From positions 4,547,001-4,611,000 of the forward strand of contig NZ_LT859959.1 of the NCBI RefSeq assembly GCF_900176205.1: a DNA stretch of 64,000 nt, given 5' to 3'. Shown piece by piece: positions 8,657 to 17,406 of the stretch (positions are counted from its first letter, which is position 1; every line of letters starts with the position of its first letter). Under the pieces are notes generated by a model. It did no database searches, was not told the origin of the DNA, and was given only the letters and a program-made list of their open reading frames with translations. The position numbers and the translations under genes are program-made. The DNA is from Bradyrhizobium sp. ORS 285 (GTDB lineage: Bacteria; Pseudomonadota; Alphaproteobacteria; Rhizobiales; Xanthobacteraceae).

Positions 8657-9160
8657 ATGCCCCTCGAAATCGAACGAAAGTTTCTCGTCAGGACCGACGC
8701 CTGGCGGGCTCAGGCGACGCACAGTGAACACCTTCGCGACGGACTCGTCGCGCGTCAGGACGGCCTCAAGGTTCGCGTGCGCTGCTACGGCAATCGAACG
8801 ACGCTCTGCGTGAAGAGTGGCCGGCGCGGGCTGTCGCGCGAAGAGTTCGAATACGACATCCCGCGCGATCATGCGGAGGCGATCTTCGCGCATTGCGAGG
8901 GGCGCATCATGGAGAAGACGCGCCACTACGTGCCGGGGGACAGCGGCATCTGGGAGGTCGACGTCTACCATGGCGAACTCGACGGCATCATCATCGCCGA
9001 GATCGAGCTACTGAGCGAAACGACCGTCGTGACGTTGCCCGACTGGGTCGGCGACGAAGTCACGGGCGATCCCCGCTACAGCAAGGCCAACCTGCTGAGC
9101 GAGCGTCTGCGCGCCGCCAAGGTCCGGGAGCTGCGCCGCGCCTGCGTTGCAGGGCCTTAA
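8657..9160 (+). CDS. CYTH domain protein (triphosphate tunnel metalloenzyme family)
   Basis: 167 residues. The start is ATG 8657 because the diagnostic CYTH motif ExExK (EIERK) sits at residues 4-8, as expected at the very N-terminus. Alternating charged strands (LKVRVRCYGNRTTLCVK, EFEYDI, WEVDVYHGEL, IAEIEL) fit the eight-stranded tunnel that binds triphosphates with divalent metal. Bacterial members hydrolyse inorganic tripolyphosphate or are adenylate cyclases; the substrate here is unknown. A 127-base gap separates it from DUF1254, so it probably has its own promoter. No CHAD domain follows. Confidence 0.88.
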   Translation: MPLEIERKFLVRTDAWRAQATHSEHLRDGLVARQDGLKVRVRCYGNRTTLCVKSGRRGLSREEFEYDIPRDHAEAIFAHCEGRIMEKTRHYVPGDSGIWEVDVYHGELDGIIIAEIELLSETTVVTLPDWVGDEVTGDPRYSKANLLSERLRAAKVRELRRACVAGP

Positions 9161-9284
9161 CCGGCACCAAGGCCGCCGAGCCTTGACCCCTGTCAAACCG
9201 CCGTCGAGAGGCCCAGCTTAAACAGCGCGGGACTTGAAGGGTGCGGGACTTGCGGTCTGAACGATCGCGCACGGAGTTGGCAGG

Positions 9285-10775
9285 ATGAGTTCATCGCAAG
9301 TGATGTCGCAGGCGCTGCGCGCCAAGATCATGTCGGCGGATGATGCCGCCGCGCTGGTCAAGCCGGGCAGCCATGTCGGCATGAGCGGCTTCACCGGCTC
9401 GGGTTACCCGAAGGCCGTGCCGCTGGCGCTGGCCCGCCGCATCGAGGCGGCGCATGGGCGCGGCGAGCCGTTCCGCATCGGCGTATGGACGGGCGCCTCG
9501 ACCGCCCCCGAGCTCGATGGCGCGCTCGCGAAGGCCAACGGCATCGATCTGCGCCTGCCCTATCAGTCCGATCCGATCACCCGCCAGCGCATCAATGCCG
9601 GCAGCATCGACTACATCGACCTGCATCTCAGCCATGTCGCGCAGTTCGTGTGGTTCGGCTTTCTTGGTCACCTCGACGTCGCCGTCATCGAATGCTCCGG
9701 CATCATGCCCGACGGGCGGCTGATCCCATCGACCTCGATCGGCAACAACAAGACCTGGCTCGATCTGGCGGACCGCGTCATCATCGAGGTCAATTCGTGG
9801 ATGAACCCGGCGCTGCTCGGCATGCACGACGTCTATTACGGCACTCGCCTGCCGCCGCATCGCAAGCCGATTCCGATCGTGTCGCCGGGCGACCGCATCG
9901 GCGAGACCACCTATCGCTGCGATCCGGACAAGGTGATCGCGGTCGTCGAGACCCATGCGCCGGACCGCAACACGACCTTCGCCGCGCCCGACGAAGTCTC
10001 CAACGCGATCGCCGGACACATCCTCGAGTTCTTCGCGCACGAGGTGAAACAGGGCCGCCTGCCGCGCAACCTGCTGCCGCTGCAATCCGGCGTCGGCAAT
10101 GTCGCCAACGCCGTGATGGCCGGGCTCGATGAAGGCCCCTTCCCGCATCTGACCGCCTACACAGAAGTCCTGCAGGACGGCATGCTCAATCTGATCCGCT
10201 CCGGCCGGATGGATCTGGCATCCGCGACGGCGCTGTCACTGAGCTCGGAGGCCGCGATCGAGTTCAACCGCGAGATCGAGTTCCTGCGCGACCGCATCGT
10301 GCTGCGGCCGCAGGAGATCTCCAACCATCCCGAGGTGATCCGGCGGCTCGGCGTGATCGCGATGAACGGCATGATCGAGGCCGACATCTACGGCAACGTC
10401 AATTCCACGCATGTCCGCGGCAGCAGCATCATGAACGGCATCGGCGGCTCCGGCGACTTCGCGCGCAACGCCTATCTGTCGATCTTCATGACGCCGTCGA
10501 CCGCCAAGAACGGGACCATCTCCTGCATCGTGCCGATGGTGACGCATGTCGACCACACCGAGCACGACGTGCAGATCCTGGTCACCGAGCGCGGCCTCGC
10601 CGATTTGCGCGGCCTGTCGCCGAAGCAGCGCGCCCGCGTCATCATCGAGAACACCGCGCATCCGCGCTTCCGGCCGGCGCTCGACGATTATTTCGAGCGC
10701 GCCTGCCGCGACGCCACCGGCAAGCACACGCCGCATCTGCTCGAGGAGGCGTTCCGCCTGCTCAGGCCGGAATGA
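9285..10775 (+). CDS. acetyl-CoA hydrolase/succinate:acetate CoA-transferase family
   Basis: 496 residues, full length for the AarC/SpcC/CAT1 group of class I CoA-transferases. The putative nucleophile glutamate is E294 in AYTEVLQDG, the same number as the active-site glutamate of Acetobacter AarC. Also visible are the CoA-loop GVGNVANAV just before it and GIGGSGDFARNA in the C-terminal domain. It should interconvert acetyl-CoA/succinate with acetate/succinyl-CoA, or hydrolyse acetyl-CoA, in acetate metabolism. Monocistronic, with a minus-strand lipoprotein gene converging on it. Confidence 0.92.
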   Translation: MSSSQVMSQALRAKIMSADDAAALVKPGSHVGMSGFTGSGYPKAVPLALARRIEAAHGRGEPFRIGVWTGASTAPELDGALAKANGIDLRLPYQSDPITRQRINAGSIDYIDLHLSHVAQFVWFGFLGHLDVAVIECSGIMPDGRLIPSTSIGNNKTWLDLADRVIIEVNSWMNPALLGMHDVYYGTRLPPHRKPIPIVSPGDRIGETTYRCDPDKVIAVVETHAPDRNTTFAAPDEVSNAIAGHILEFFAHEVKQGRLPRNLLPLQSGVGNVANAVMAGLDEGPFPHLTAYTEVLQDGMLNLIRSGRMDLASATALSLSSEAAIEFNREIEFLRDRIVLRPQEISNHPEVIRRLGVIAMNGMIEADIYGNVNSTHVRGSSIMNGIGGSGDFARNAYLSIFMTPSTAKNGTISCIVPMVTHVDHTEHDVQILVTERGLADLRGLSPKQRARVIIENTAHPRFRPALDDYFERACRDATGKHTPHLLEEAFRLLRPE

Positions 10776-10793
10776 CGGTCGCGAGGCCGGCGA

Positions 10794-11561
10794 TCATCCC
10801 CGCGTCGTCAGCGGCCGCTGGATGTAGGGACGCGCCGCCACCGGCGGATTGGCGGTCTGGGCGGCCAGCTCGCTGATCAGCCGATCGGCCTCGGCGGCCA
10901 TTCCGTCGGGCGCCTGCAGCACCAGGCGCTCCAGCGCCCAGCGATAGGACGAGACGCGCTGCTCCAGGCAGATCTGCACCCACTGCACGATCAGCGAGTT
11001 CTCCTGCATGCGCGCGACCGCATCGGCCTTCTCGCGCGGCGACAGCTCGGTCATGTACTTCATGCTGGCGTCGCGCTTGCGGTCGAGATCGATGACGCGG
11101 ATGGCGGAGGCAAAGAACGGCTCGAAGCGCGTGAGGTCGTCGCGGACGTCGTCGGTCAGTTGCGCATAGCGCGAAGCATGCGACCGATGCGGCTCGTCGA
11201 TCAAGGCGCGGCCATAGGCGGTGCGATCGAACACGACCTTCTGCCGCCAGGGTGACGCCGAGGGCTGATAGTCGCCGAACACGGCCTTCCAGGCGGGGCG
11301 CGAATGCGGCGGCTCGATCAGCGGATAAGCGAGATCGCGCAACTGACGCTCGCTGTCTGTCAGTTGGAACTGCGATGGCGCGACGCCCACGCTGGCGGTG
11401 GCTTCCGCTCCGATCCATTTGTGCATGTCGTCGTTGCGCATGTCGGCGCGGGTACGGCCGAAATCGCCGCCGCTGCAGGCGCAGAGCAGACTGCTGGAAA
11501 GAATGAGTGCGACGGCCGGAGCGGCTCGCCGGACCCGAACCATCACGTCCGGCATTCCCAT
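10794..11561 (-). CDS. conserved hypothetical lipoprotein
   Basis: 255 residues. The N-terminus has a basic stretch, a hydrophobic core and a lipobox-like LLCAC around residues 25-29, so the mature protein should be a lipidated periplasmic protein beginning at Cys29. The rest is mostly helical and charged, with no motif I recognise; it contains WKAVFGDYQPS and WVQICLEQRVSSYRWALERL. Alternative ATG starts lie at residues 3 and 7. It is followed convergently by the CoA-transferase gene. Function unknown. Confidence 0.8.
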   Translation of the reverse strand: MGMPDVMVRVRRAAPAVALILSSSLLCACSGGDFGRTRADMRNDDMHKWIGAEATASVGVAPSQFQLTDSERQLRDLAYPLIEPPHSRPAWKAVFGDYQPSASPWRQKVVFDRTAYGRALIDEPHRSHASRYAQLTDDVRDDLTRFEPFFASAIRVIDLDRKRDASMKYMTELSPREKADAVARMQENSLIVQWVQICLEQRVSSYRWALERLVLQAPDGMAAEADRLISELAAQTANPPVAARPYIQRPLTTRG

Positions 11562-11571
11562 TCCCCTGATG

Positions 11572-11760
11572 TCAGCGGCGACGCCGGCGTCGGCTCGGAG
11601 CGGTGCCCTCGCGGGGATCGCGATCGTCGGTCGTGCTCTCGCGCTCGATCCGAACGACGGGGAGAATCAGGATCGTTCCCATGCCCTCCTGCGGCGCGCC
11701 GGTCACGGCAGGCCGCGCACGACGCGCAATGTCCGCCGGAAATTCAATGATGGTCGCCAT
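11572..11760 (-). CDS. small basic-tailed hypothetical protein
   Basis: 62 residues, upstream of the lipoprotein gene on the same strand with 10 bases between, so probably the first gene of a two-gene unit. Begins MATIIEFPADIARRARP, a start seen in other short rhizobial ORFs, and ends in six arginines. No domain recognised. A palindromic GC-rich run and codon bias are compatible with coding, but this is a modest-confidence call. Confidence 0.55.
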   Translation of the reverse strand: MATIIEFPADIARRARPAVTGAPQEGMGTILILPVVRIERESTTDDRDPREGTAPSRRRRRR

Positions 11761-11967
11761 GTCTACTCTCTTTCGTGCCCGAAGTTCTTACCCCCCAAAA
11801 CTCCCCGTTGCCCGAACTTCGCAGGCAAGAGAGCACGCAAAACTGACGATCAAGAATGCCCGCCGCACTAACAGGCGACGCGGCATCCAACGCGGCGAAG
11901 ATCAGGCCGGCGGCGTGACGAGGCCAAGGCGAGATCATCGAACGGGTCGATTAAGATCAGGACGTGG

Positions 11968-11982
11968 TTAAGAGGATCTTAA
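11968..11982. promoter_or_regulatory. CtrA box 1 (TTAA-N7-TTAA)
   Basis: ttaagaggatcttaa is an exact match to the CtrA consensus TTAA-N7-TTAA, and its arms are themselves nearly palindromic. It lies 174 bases upstream of the DUF2336 start and about 210 bases upstream of the divergent small gene start. Confidence 0.6.
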
Positions 11983-12092
11983 TGCGGTGCGATGGAACAC
12001 GGATCGCGTGCAGACGTCGCGCAAATGGCACGCGGGCGTTGCGCCTTTGTCTCACCGGGAAAATTCGGCCGATCTTCACCGATTGTTTTCCT

Positions 12093-12107
12093 TAACGGCC
12101 CATTAAA
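12093..12107. promoter_or_regulatory. CtrA box 2 (TTAA-N7-TTAA)
   Basis: ttaacggcccattaa is a second exact TTAA-N7-TTAA match, 49 bases before the DUF2336 ATG, the position expected for a CtrA site overlapping a -35 region. Two exact sites in 140 bases of GC-rich DNA are unlikely by chance. The 11761-12156 gap otherwise holds no gene. Confidence 0.65.
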
Positions 12108-12156
12108 ACAACTGCGGTCTAATCGGCGCAACGATTGCCGAAGTTGCGTACCCGAC

Positions 12157-13113
12157 ATGACCAGATCATCGCTGTTTCCCGGCTTCGACGGGCTGTTGAC
12201 GCTCTCGCGTCGCGAAGGCGTCGACATCAAGCCGACCTTGCTGCGCGTGCTGACCGACCTCTATGTCCAGGCGAGCACGCATTCGGCCGATGAGGAGCGG
12301 CAATTCGTCGAGCTGGTGTCGCGGCTCATCGATGATGTCGACGATACGACCCGCGCGGCCGTTCGTGCGCGTCTTGCGATCTATCCGGGCACGCCGATCG
12401 AGATCCTGAGAAGGCTCGGGCTGCGTCCTGCGCAGGATGAAGCGATGCTGCCGCTCGCCGGTTTGATTCCGCCTGCCCTTCGCCCCCAAGCGCCAGCACG
12501 CGACGAGGCTGTGCCTGCAGGGCTCGCGATGCAGCCGAAAGACGCGGCCGAGCTCAGCGAGATGTTCCTGCGCGCCGCTTCGAAGGAGCGCATTACGATC
12601 CTGGAGAACCTCGCCACCGCGCCGCTGAAGCCAGCCGCGCCGATCCCGCAGCATCGCGCCCGCCACGCGATCGAAGCGCTGGAGATGGCCGCCTTCAACG
12701 CCGACGTCGAGACCTTCACGATGGAGCTCGGTGAAAGCCTGATCCTGCCCGCGCGCATCACCCATGAGGTGATGAACGATTCAGGCGGAGAGCCGCTCGC
12801 CTGCGCCGCGAAGGCGCTGGGCATGCCCGCGCCGGTGTTCGAGCGCGTGCTGCTGTTCTTGAAGCCCGAGATGGGCCAGTCCGTGCAGACCGTGTTCAGG
12901 CTGTCGCGCTTCTACGAGCGCCTGAGCGAGCGCGCGGCGTTGGTCATGCTGGCGGCGTGGCGCGGCTCGGCCGTCGCAGCCATGCGGGCCAAGCATCGGG
13001 CGACGCTGTACGACGATGAGCGGCAGCATGTGCGGGGCGGCGGTGCGCGGACTGGCACGCTTGCGCCGGCCAAGCCGATCGTGCGCACGGGAACGGACGG
13101 CTTCAAACGCTGA
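12157..13113 (+). CDS. DUF2336 domain protein
   Basis: 318 residues starting at ATG 12157; the frame is open back to 11992 but the upstream part runs through the CtrA boxes and has no homologous look. The N-terminal third resembles the DUF2336 core (LTDLYVQASTHSADEERQFVELVSRLIDDVD, then PGTPIEILRRL), an all-helical alphaproteobacterial domain of unknown function, related in look to HEAT-like repeats. The centre is Ala/Pro rich. The C-terminal part is helical and conserved in pattern (ALGMPAPVFERVLLFLKPEMG). Likely cell-cycle controlled through the two CtrA boxes. A second DUF2336 gene lies at 49690. Confidence 0.8.
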   Translation: MTRSSLFPGFDGLLTLSRREGVDIKPTLLRVLTDLYVQASTHSADEERQFVELVSRLIDDVDDTTRAAVRARLAIYPGTPIEILRRLGLRPAQDEAMLPLAGLIPPALRPQAPARDEAVPAGLAMQPKDAAELSEMFLRAASKERITILENLATAPLKPAAPIPQHRARHAIEALEMAAFNADVETFTMELGESLILPARITHEVMNDSGGEPLACAAKALGMPAPVFERVLLFLKPEMGQSVQTVFRLSRFYERLSERAALVMLAAWRGSAVAAMRAKHRATLYDDERQHVRGGGARTGTLAPAKPIVRTGTDGFKR

Positions 13114-13120
13114 ACTCGCG

Positions 13121-13471
13121 CTAACGCTGCTCCGGTGCGAGATCCAGGAAATGGCGACCCTGCTTGTCCTCGGTCTCGACGATCCAGGCGTCGGGATCGA
13201 AACGCAGTTCCTTGCGCAGCCGTTCGTCGACCTCGAACTCCGGCATCGGCTGCGGCGAGGCGGCAACGAACAGGCGTTCGATCGGCCGGCTGTCGTCGTA
13301 GACCGTCTGCGGCGCGGGAACGTAGAGCTGAGCCGTGCGATCCATCAGCGCGACTTTGATGAAGACGGCGCCCGCCTCCTCCGCACCGCGATGGCTGATC
13401 GCGCCGAACACCCCGGCCGACTGGCAGCGGCGCAGATAGGCGCTGACCCAGATGCTCGTCTTCAACCGCAT
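13121..13471 (-). CDS. DUF1491 family protein
   Basis: 116 residues. The pattern MRLKTSIWVSAYLRRC, then RGAEEAGAVFIKV, DRTAQLYVPAPQ and DPDAWIVETED matches DUF1491, a small alphaproteobacterial protein of unknown function. It is the last gene of a minus-strand run with the peptidoglycan-binding protein (51 bases upstream) and the histidine kinase. Confidence 0.85.
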   Translation of the reverse strand: MRLKTSIWVSAYLRRCQSAGVFGAISHRGAEEAGAVFIKVALMDRTAQLYVPAPQTVYDDSRPIERLFVAASPQPMPEFEVDERLRKELRFDPDAWIVETEDKQGRHFLDLAPEQR

Positions 13472-13522
13472 GATGGTTCGGCCAGGTGAATGCGTACCGC
13501 GATGCGCAGCCGCCGGCCTGCT

Positions 13523-14218
13523 CTATTCGATCGGATGCCCGATGACAATTGCCAGCTCGCGCACCAGGCGATCGGACACCTGGCCCGTCACCGGCAGCTT
13601 GCGCTCGCGTTCGAACTTCTGGATCGCTGTCTGCGTGTCGGAGCCGATCATGCCGGTCGGCTTCAGCTGGCCATAGCCATATTCGGTCAGCGCGCGCTGA
13701 ACCGCCGCGACACGGCGGGCATTGCCGCCCTGCTGCGTCGGCTGCGGCCGCGGGATGTTGCCCTGACCGCCGCTGACGGATCGGACGAGATCAGCCAGGG
13801 GATCGGCGTATTTCTGATCCGGCCGTGCATCAACCGTTCGCTGATCGGGCACCTTCGGCTCGGTCGCGCGGGCCTCGGGCGGCCGGGTCTCGATCACCTT
13901 CGGATCGAACGGAGAGATCGCCTCCGCCGGCCTCGGGCGCGGCATCGGATTGGAACTGGTCAGCACCGGCGGAATGGTCACGATGGAACCGAACATCGGC
14001 GCCGGATGCGGCCCCGATTGCAGGAACACGGCGTTGACGATGATCGCGCTGGCGGCTGCGCAGGCCAAAAGACCGGCCAGGAGATCCTTGGGGCTGTAGA
14101 GCATCGCGCGCATCAGAAAGCCGCGCTCGTCGGCAGCTTCGACCACCGCGGCAGCGGCAGCAGCACGCTTGCGACGGCGCGGCGGCGCCGAATCATCCTC
14201 TGCAACTCGTCTAGGCAC
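13523..14218 (-). CDS. membrane-anchored peptidoglycan-binding domain protein
   Basis: 231 residues. A cytoplasmic Arg/Ala-rich N-terminus (RRRKRAAAAAAVV) leads into one transmembrane segment (about 45-65), then a Pro-rich periplasmic linker, then a C-terminal PG_binding_1 domain (about 165-228) with VQRALTEYGYG, GMIGSDTQTAIQKFERERKLPVTG. The first 8 bases overlap the end of the histidine kinase gene on the same strand, so the two are translationally linked. It probably tethers the membrane to the wall, or gives the kinase locus an envelope context. Confidence 0.88.
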   Translation of the reverse strand: MPRRVAEDDSAPPRRRKRAAAAAAVVEAADERGFLMRAMLYSPKDLLAGLLACAAASAIIVNAVFLQSGPHPAPMFGSIVTIPPVLTSSNPMPRPRPAEAISPFDPKVIETRPPEARATEPKVPDQRTVDARPDQKYADPLADLVRSVSGGQGNIPRPQPTQQGGNARRVAAVQRALTEYGYGQLKPTGMIGSDTQTAIQKFERERKLPVTGQVSDRLVRELAIVIGHPIE

Positions 14219-16043
14219 TCTTCTTCACCTGAATCACCTGCCCGGCCTGGGCGGACCGCGAGGGCGAGAGCGGCGTGACAGTGGCGCCAGTGCTCGCCTC
14301 GGCGACGCAATTGATCGGCAGCGCGATCGTGACCGTCGTTCCCTCGTCGAGCTTGCTTTCTATCGACATTTCGCCGCCGTGCAAGTTCACGAGGCTCTTG
14401 ACGATCGACAGCCCGAGTCCGGTTCCCTCGTGACGACGCTGGTAAGTCTTGCCCGCCTGGAAGAACGGATCGCCGATGCGCTTCAGATCGTCGGCGGCAA
14501 TGCCGACGCCGGTGTCGGTGATTCGCAACAGCAGGTTCGCGCCGTCAACGCCGGCGGACACCGCGACACGTCCACCGCGCTCGGTGAACTTGATGGCGTT
14601 GGAGACGAGGTTGATCACGATCTGCTTGAAGGCGCGCGGATCACCGGTGATGAGCGGCAGATCGTGCGGCGCATCTGCCGACAGATCGACGCCGTTTTCC
14701 CGCGCCCGCAGCGCCAGCAGATTGCAGCAATTGAACAGCGCGGCACGCGGCGCGAAGGGCTCCGGCGTCAGCTCGAAATTGCCGGACTCCATCTTCGACA
14801 TGTCGAGGATGCCGTTCACGACCGACAACAGATGCTGGCCGGAATCATTGATCAGCTGCGCGTATTCGCGCCGCCTTGCGGCGTTGAGCACGAGCACCTG
14901 CTCCTGCATCAGCATTTCCGAGAAGCCGATGATGGCGTTGAGCGGCGTACGCAGCTCATGGCTCATGGTCGCGAGGAATCGCGTCTTGGCCGCGTCGGCG
15001 CGCTCGGCTGCGCTCCGCGCCAACTCAAGCGCCTGCTCCTGCAGTTTGCGATCAGTGACGTCGCGCATGACCGCGACCACCTCATGCTCCGATCCGGCCG
15101 GCGTCTGGGCGGCGTAGTCGAGCGGTCGGCAGCGCATCTCGACCCAGATGAAATCAGTGCCGTGATGAGAGCCACGGCCCTCGCCGGGCGCATCGCGCCG
15201 CAGCCGAAATTCGACGCTCGAAGCTTCGCTGCCGCCGGCCGCCTGCGACAGCGCCGTGAGATAGGCCGGCCGGTCGGCGACGTGAACGCGCTCGAACAGG
15301 CCGTGACCATGGAGTTGCGCGACCGGCGTGCCGAGCAGCGTCTCCGCCGCGGGCGAGATGAACATGACGGCGCCGTTGCGGCGATGACGCGAGATCACAT
15401 CGCTCATGTTGCGCGCGAGCAGCCGATAGCGCTCTTCCTCCATCGACAGCAGCGTCACGCTGGTGCGTGCGAGCGTATCGGCGGCGAAGGCGAGCACGGC
15501 CGCATAGAGCGTGGCCGAGGCAACGCCGAAGGCGAGCAGCGCGGTCCGCAAGGCGGGATTGGTCTCGGGCTTCGGCAGCCAGCCGAGATGGCCGATCAGG
15601 ATCAACAGCAGCGCACAAGACAGCGCGAGCGCTGCCGAGAACACGACGACGCGGCGCGAGGCCGAGAACGCAGCCTCGAGAGGCACGACGATCAGCCACA
15701 CCGCGGCAAAGGATTCGATGCCGCCGGTCTCGATCGACACCGCCATGATCAGCGCCGACAGCGCCAGCGACGACAGCGCGCAGGCGCTCTCGTAGCGTCC
15801 TGTGCGCGACAGATACCAGGACAGCAGAATGGGTGCGATCAGCCAGGCAAGCGCGCCGACCTCGAGCGCGCTCGGTGCGCCGCGCATCGCGAGATAGGCG
15901 GGAAACACGGCGAACGCGGCGAGGCTGCCCAGCAGCCGCGGCGCGATGAAGGCGCGATGGCGCGCGCGCGTCATCGCATCAGTTCGAGCCGATGGATGCA
16001 GCAACGCATCAAGACAATCGCGGATGATACTCAACACACTCAC
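14211..16043 (-). CDS. PAS-domain sensor histidine kinase, DivJ/PleC-like
   Basis: 610 residues. Six or so N-terminal transmembrane segments (about 30-200) are followed by a PAS domain (about 205-335) and a kinase core: phospho-acceptor H362 in MSHELRTPLNAIIGF, then an ATPase with N-box NLVSNAIKF, G1 DTGVGIA, F-box DPFFQ and G2 GTGLGLSIV. The HisKA helix is of the type found in DivJ/PleC, the kinases controlling DivK and hence CtrA. No receiver domain and no adjacent response regulator. GTG start. It probably heads an operon with the PG-binding and DUF1491 genes. DivJ/PleC assignment is by resemblance only. Confidence 0.85.
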   Translation of the reverse strand: MSVLSIIRDCLDALLHPSARTDAMTRARHRAFIAPRLLGSLAAFAVFPAYLAMRGAPSALEVGALAWLIAPILLSWYLSRTGRYESACALSSLALSALIMAVSIETGGIESFAAVWLIVVPLEAAFSASRRVVVFSAALALSCALLLILIGHLGWLPKPETNPALRTALLAFGVASATLYAAVLAFAADTLARTSVTLLSMEEERYRLLARNMSDVISRHRRNGAVMFISPAAETLLGTPVAQLHGHGLFERVHVADRPAYLTALSQAAGGSEASSVEFRLRRDAPGEGRGSHHGTDFIWVEMRCRPLDYAAQTPAGSEHEVVAVMRDVTDRKLQEQALELARSAAERADAAKTRFLATMSHELRTPLNAIIGFSEMLMQEQVLVLNAARRREYAQLINDSGQHLLSVVNGILDMSKMESGNFELTPEPFAPRAALFNCCNLLALRARENGVDLSADAPHDLPLITGDPRAFKQIVINLVSNAIKFTERGGRVAVSAGVDGANLLLRITDTGVGIAADDLKRIGDPFFQAGKTYQRRHEGTGLGLSIVKSLVNLHGGEMSIESKLDEGTTVTIALPINCVAEASTGATVTPLSPSRSAQAGQVIQVKKSA

Positions 16044-16436
16044 GGCTCTCGCGCCTCGGCCTGTCGGTCGTTCTCAACAAAGAGAGAGAACGCGCCGGGA
16101 CGCCCCCTGTCGTCGAAGGCCACCGTGTCAGACTCGCATTAAGCGAACGCTAAGGGCCAGACTGCGGCAGGCCCGGCATTCGGGCGGGATGGTGAATGCA
16201 TCGTTTCAGGCCGCGCCTGCGGTTGCGAAAGCGCGGCAATCTACAGCCGGTTGCACGCTGGATGCAGTTCGCGCCAACCAAAAATTTACGCCGAAAAAAG
16301 TTCGGGTGTCCGCTTTGCTAATTCTCAACCAATTAAGCCCAAAGCAAGCAGTCGCGACATAGAGCAAGAGAGCTGCGATCCCGGTTATCGCGATTGAGGA
16401 CGGACGCGGGATCATCAGCACGGTCGGGGTTGCGTG
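16044..16436. other. divergent intergenic region, one CtrA-like site
   Basis: 393 bases between the histidine kinase (minus) and the DUF5330 gene (plus). At 16139-16153 there is ttaagcgaacgctaa, a TTAA-N7-CTAA near match to the CtrA box, 96 bases upstream of the kinase start. AT-rich stretches around 16280-16350 probably carry promoters. No gene is supported. Confidence 0.4.
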
Positions 16437-16898
16437 ATGTTCTTTCTGCTTCGCATGGCATTCTGGCTCGGGCTCGTGCTGGTGCTGCTGCCGCGCGAGA
16501 AGAGTCCTGACACCGACAAGCTGCCGCAGATCAACGCGCAGGAAGCCGTGCAGGCTGCGACCGCGGCCGTCTCCGACATGAGTCAGTTCTGCAAGCGCCA
16601 GCCGCAGGCCTGCGAGGTCGGTGGCCAGGCCGCCACCGTGATCGGCCACCGCGCCGAGGAAGGCGCGCGCAAGATCTATCAGATCATCACGGACAAGCCA
16701 GAGACAGCCGAGAAGCCGAGCGCCGCCGACAAGTTCATCGGTCCGGTGAAGCCGGCCAGCCTCGACAAGCGCCGCAACGACCATACCGGCTCGATCGACG
16801 CCGCAATCCCCGAGCAGGTTCCCGCCAACGAGGCTCCTGCCGACACGCTCTCCGCGGACGACCTCAGCACCGAGTGGCATCTGCCGCCGACGCCCTGA
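16437..16898 (+). CDS. DUF5330 family protein
   Basis: 153 residues from ATG 16437 (a GTG one codon earlier is also possible; the gggg run 10 bases upstream serves either). One N-terminal hydrophobic segment (FFLLRMAFWLGLVLVLLP), then CKRQPQACEVGGQAA with two cysteines typical of DUF5330, then a Pro/Ala-rich tail. Probably a periplasm-facing membrane-anchored protein. Function unknown. The sufE gene follows after 73 bases on the same strand. Confidence 0.8.
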   Translation: MFFLLRMAFWLGLVLVLLPREKSPDTDKLPQINAQEAVQAATAAVSDMSQFCKRQPQACEVGGQAATVIGHRAEEGARKIYQIITDKPETAEKPSAADKFIGPVKPASLDKRRNDHTGSIDAAIPEQVPANEAPADTLSADDLSTEWHLPPTP

Positions 16899-16971
16899 TG
16901 GCCGGAACCGGCTGTCGCTTTCGTCGCGCCGAACGCCTATATGAGGGGCTCGGACGGGACTGAAGAGCATC

Positions 16972-17397
16972 ATGACGATCGACGAAATCCGCGACAATTT
17001 CGCCCTGCTGGACGACTGGGACGACCGCTACCGCTATGTGATCGAGCTCGGCCGCACCTTGGCGCCGATGCCGGAGGACGAGCACTCCGCCGCCAACAAG
17101 GTGCAGGGCTGCGCGAGCCAGGTCTGGCTGTCCAAACATCCTGATCACAGCGGCGCCGTTCCGGTGCTGAACTATCTCGGCGACAGCGACGCGCACATCG
17201 TGCGCGGCCTGATCGCGATCCTGCTGACGCTGTATTCCGGGCGCACGCCGCAGGAGATCCTGACCATCGATGCGCCTGCCCTGTTCGACGAGCTCGGGTT
17301 CCGCGAGCACCTCACGCCGCAGCGTTCCAACGGCCTGCGCTCGATGGTCGAACGCATCCGCTCGGACGCCCGCGAGGCGCTCGCAGCGGCGTCCTGA
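16972..17397 (+). CDS. sufE: cysteine desulfuration protein SufE
   Basis: 141 residues, normal SufE length. The sulfur-acceptor cysteine is C47 in KVQGCASQVWL, and the N-terminal FALLDDWDDRYRYVIELG is the family signature. SufE takes persulfide sulfur from SufS and passes it to the SufBCD scaffold for Fe-S cluster assembly in the cytosol. No other suf genes lie nearby, a common arrangement for an orphan sufE in rhizobia. ATG start preceded by a weak purine-rich site. Confidence 0.95.
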   Translation: MTIDEIRDNFALLDDWDDRYRYVIELGRTLAPMPEDEHSAANKVQGCASQVWLSKHPDHSGAVPVLNYLGDSDAHIVRGLIAILLTLYSGRTPQEILTIDAPALFDELGFREHLTPQRSNGLRSMVERIRSDAREALAAAS

Positions 17398-17406
17398 CCT
17401 TGTCAG

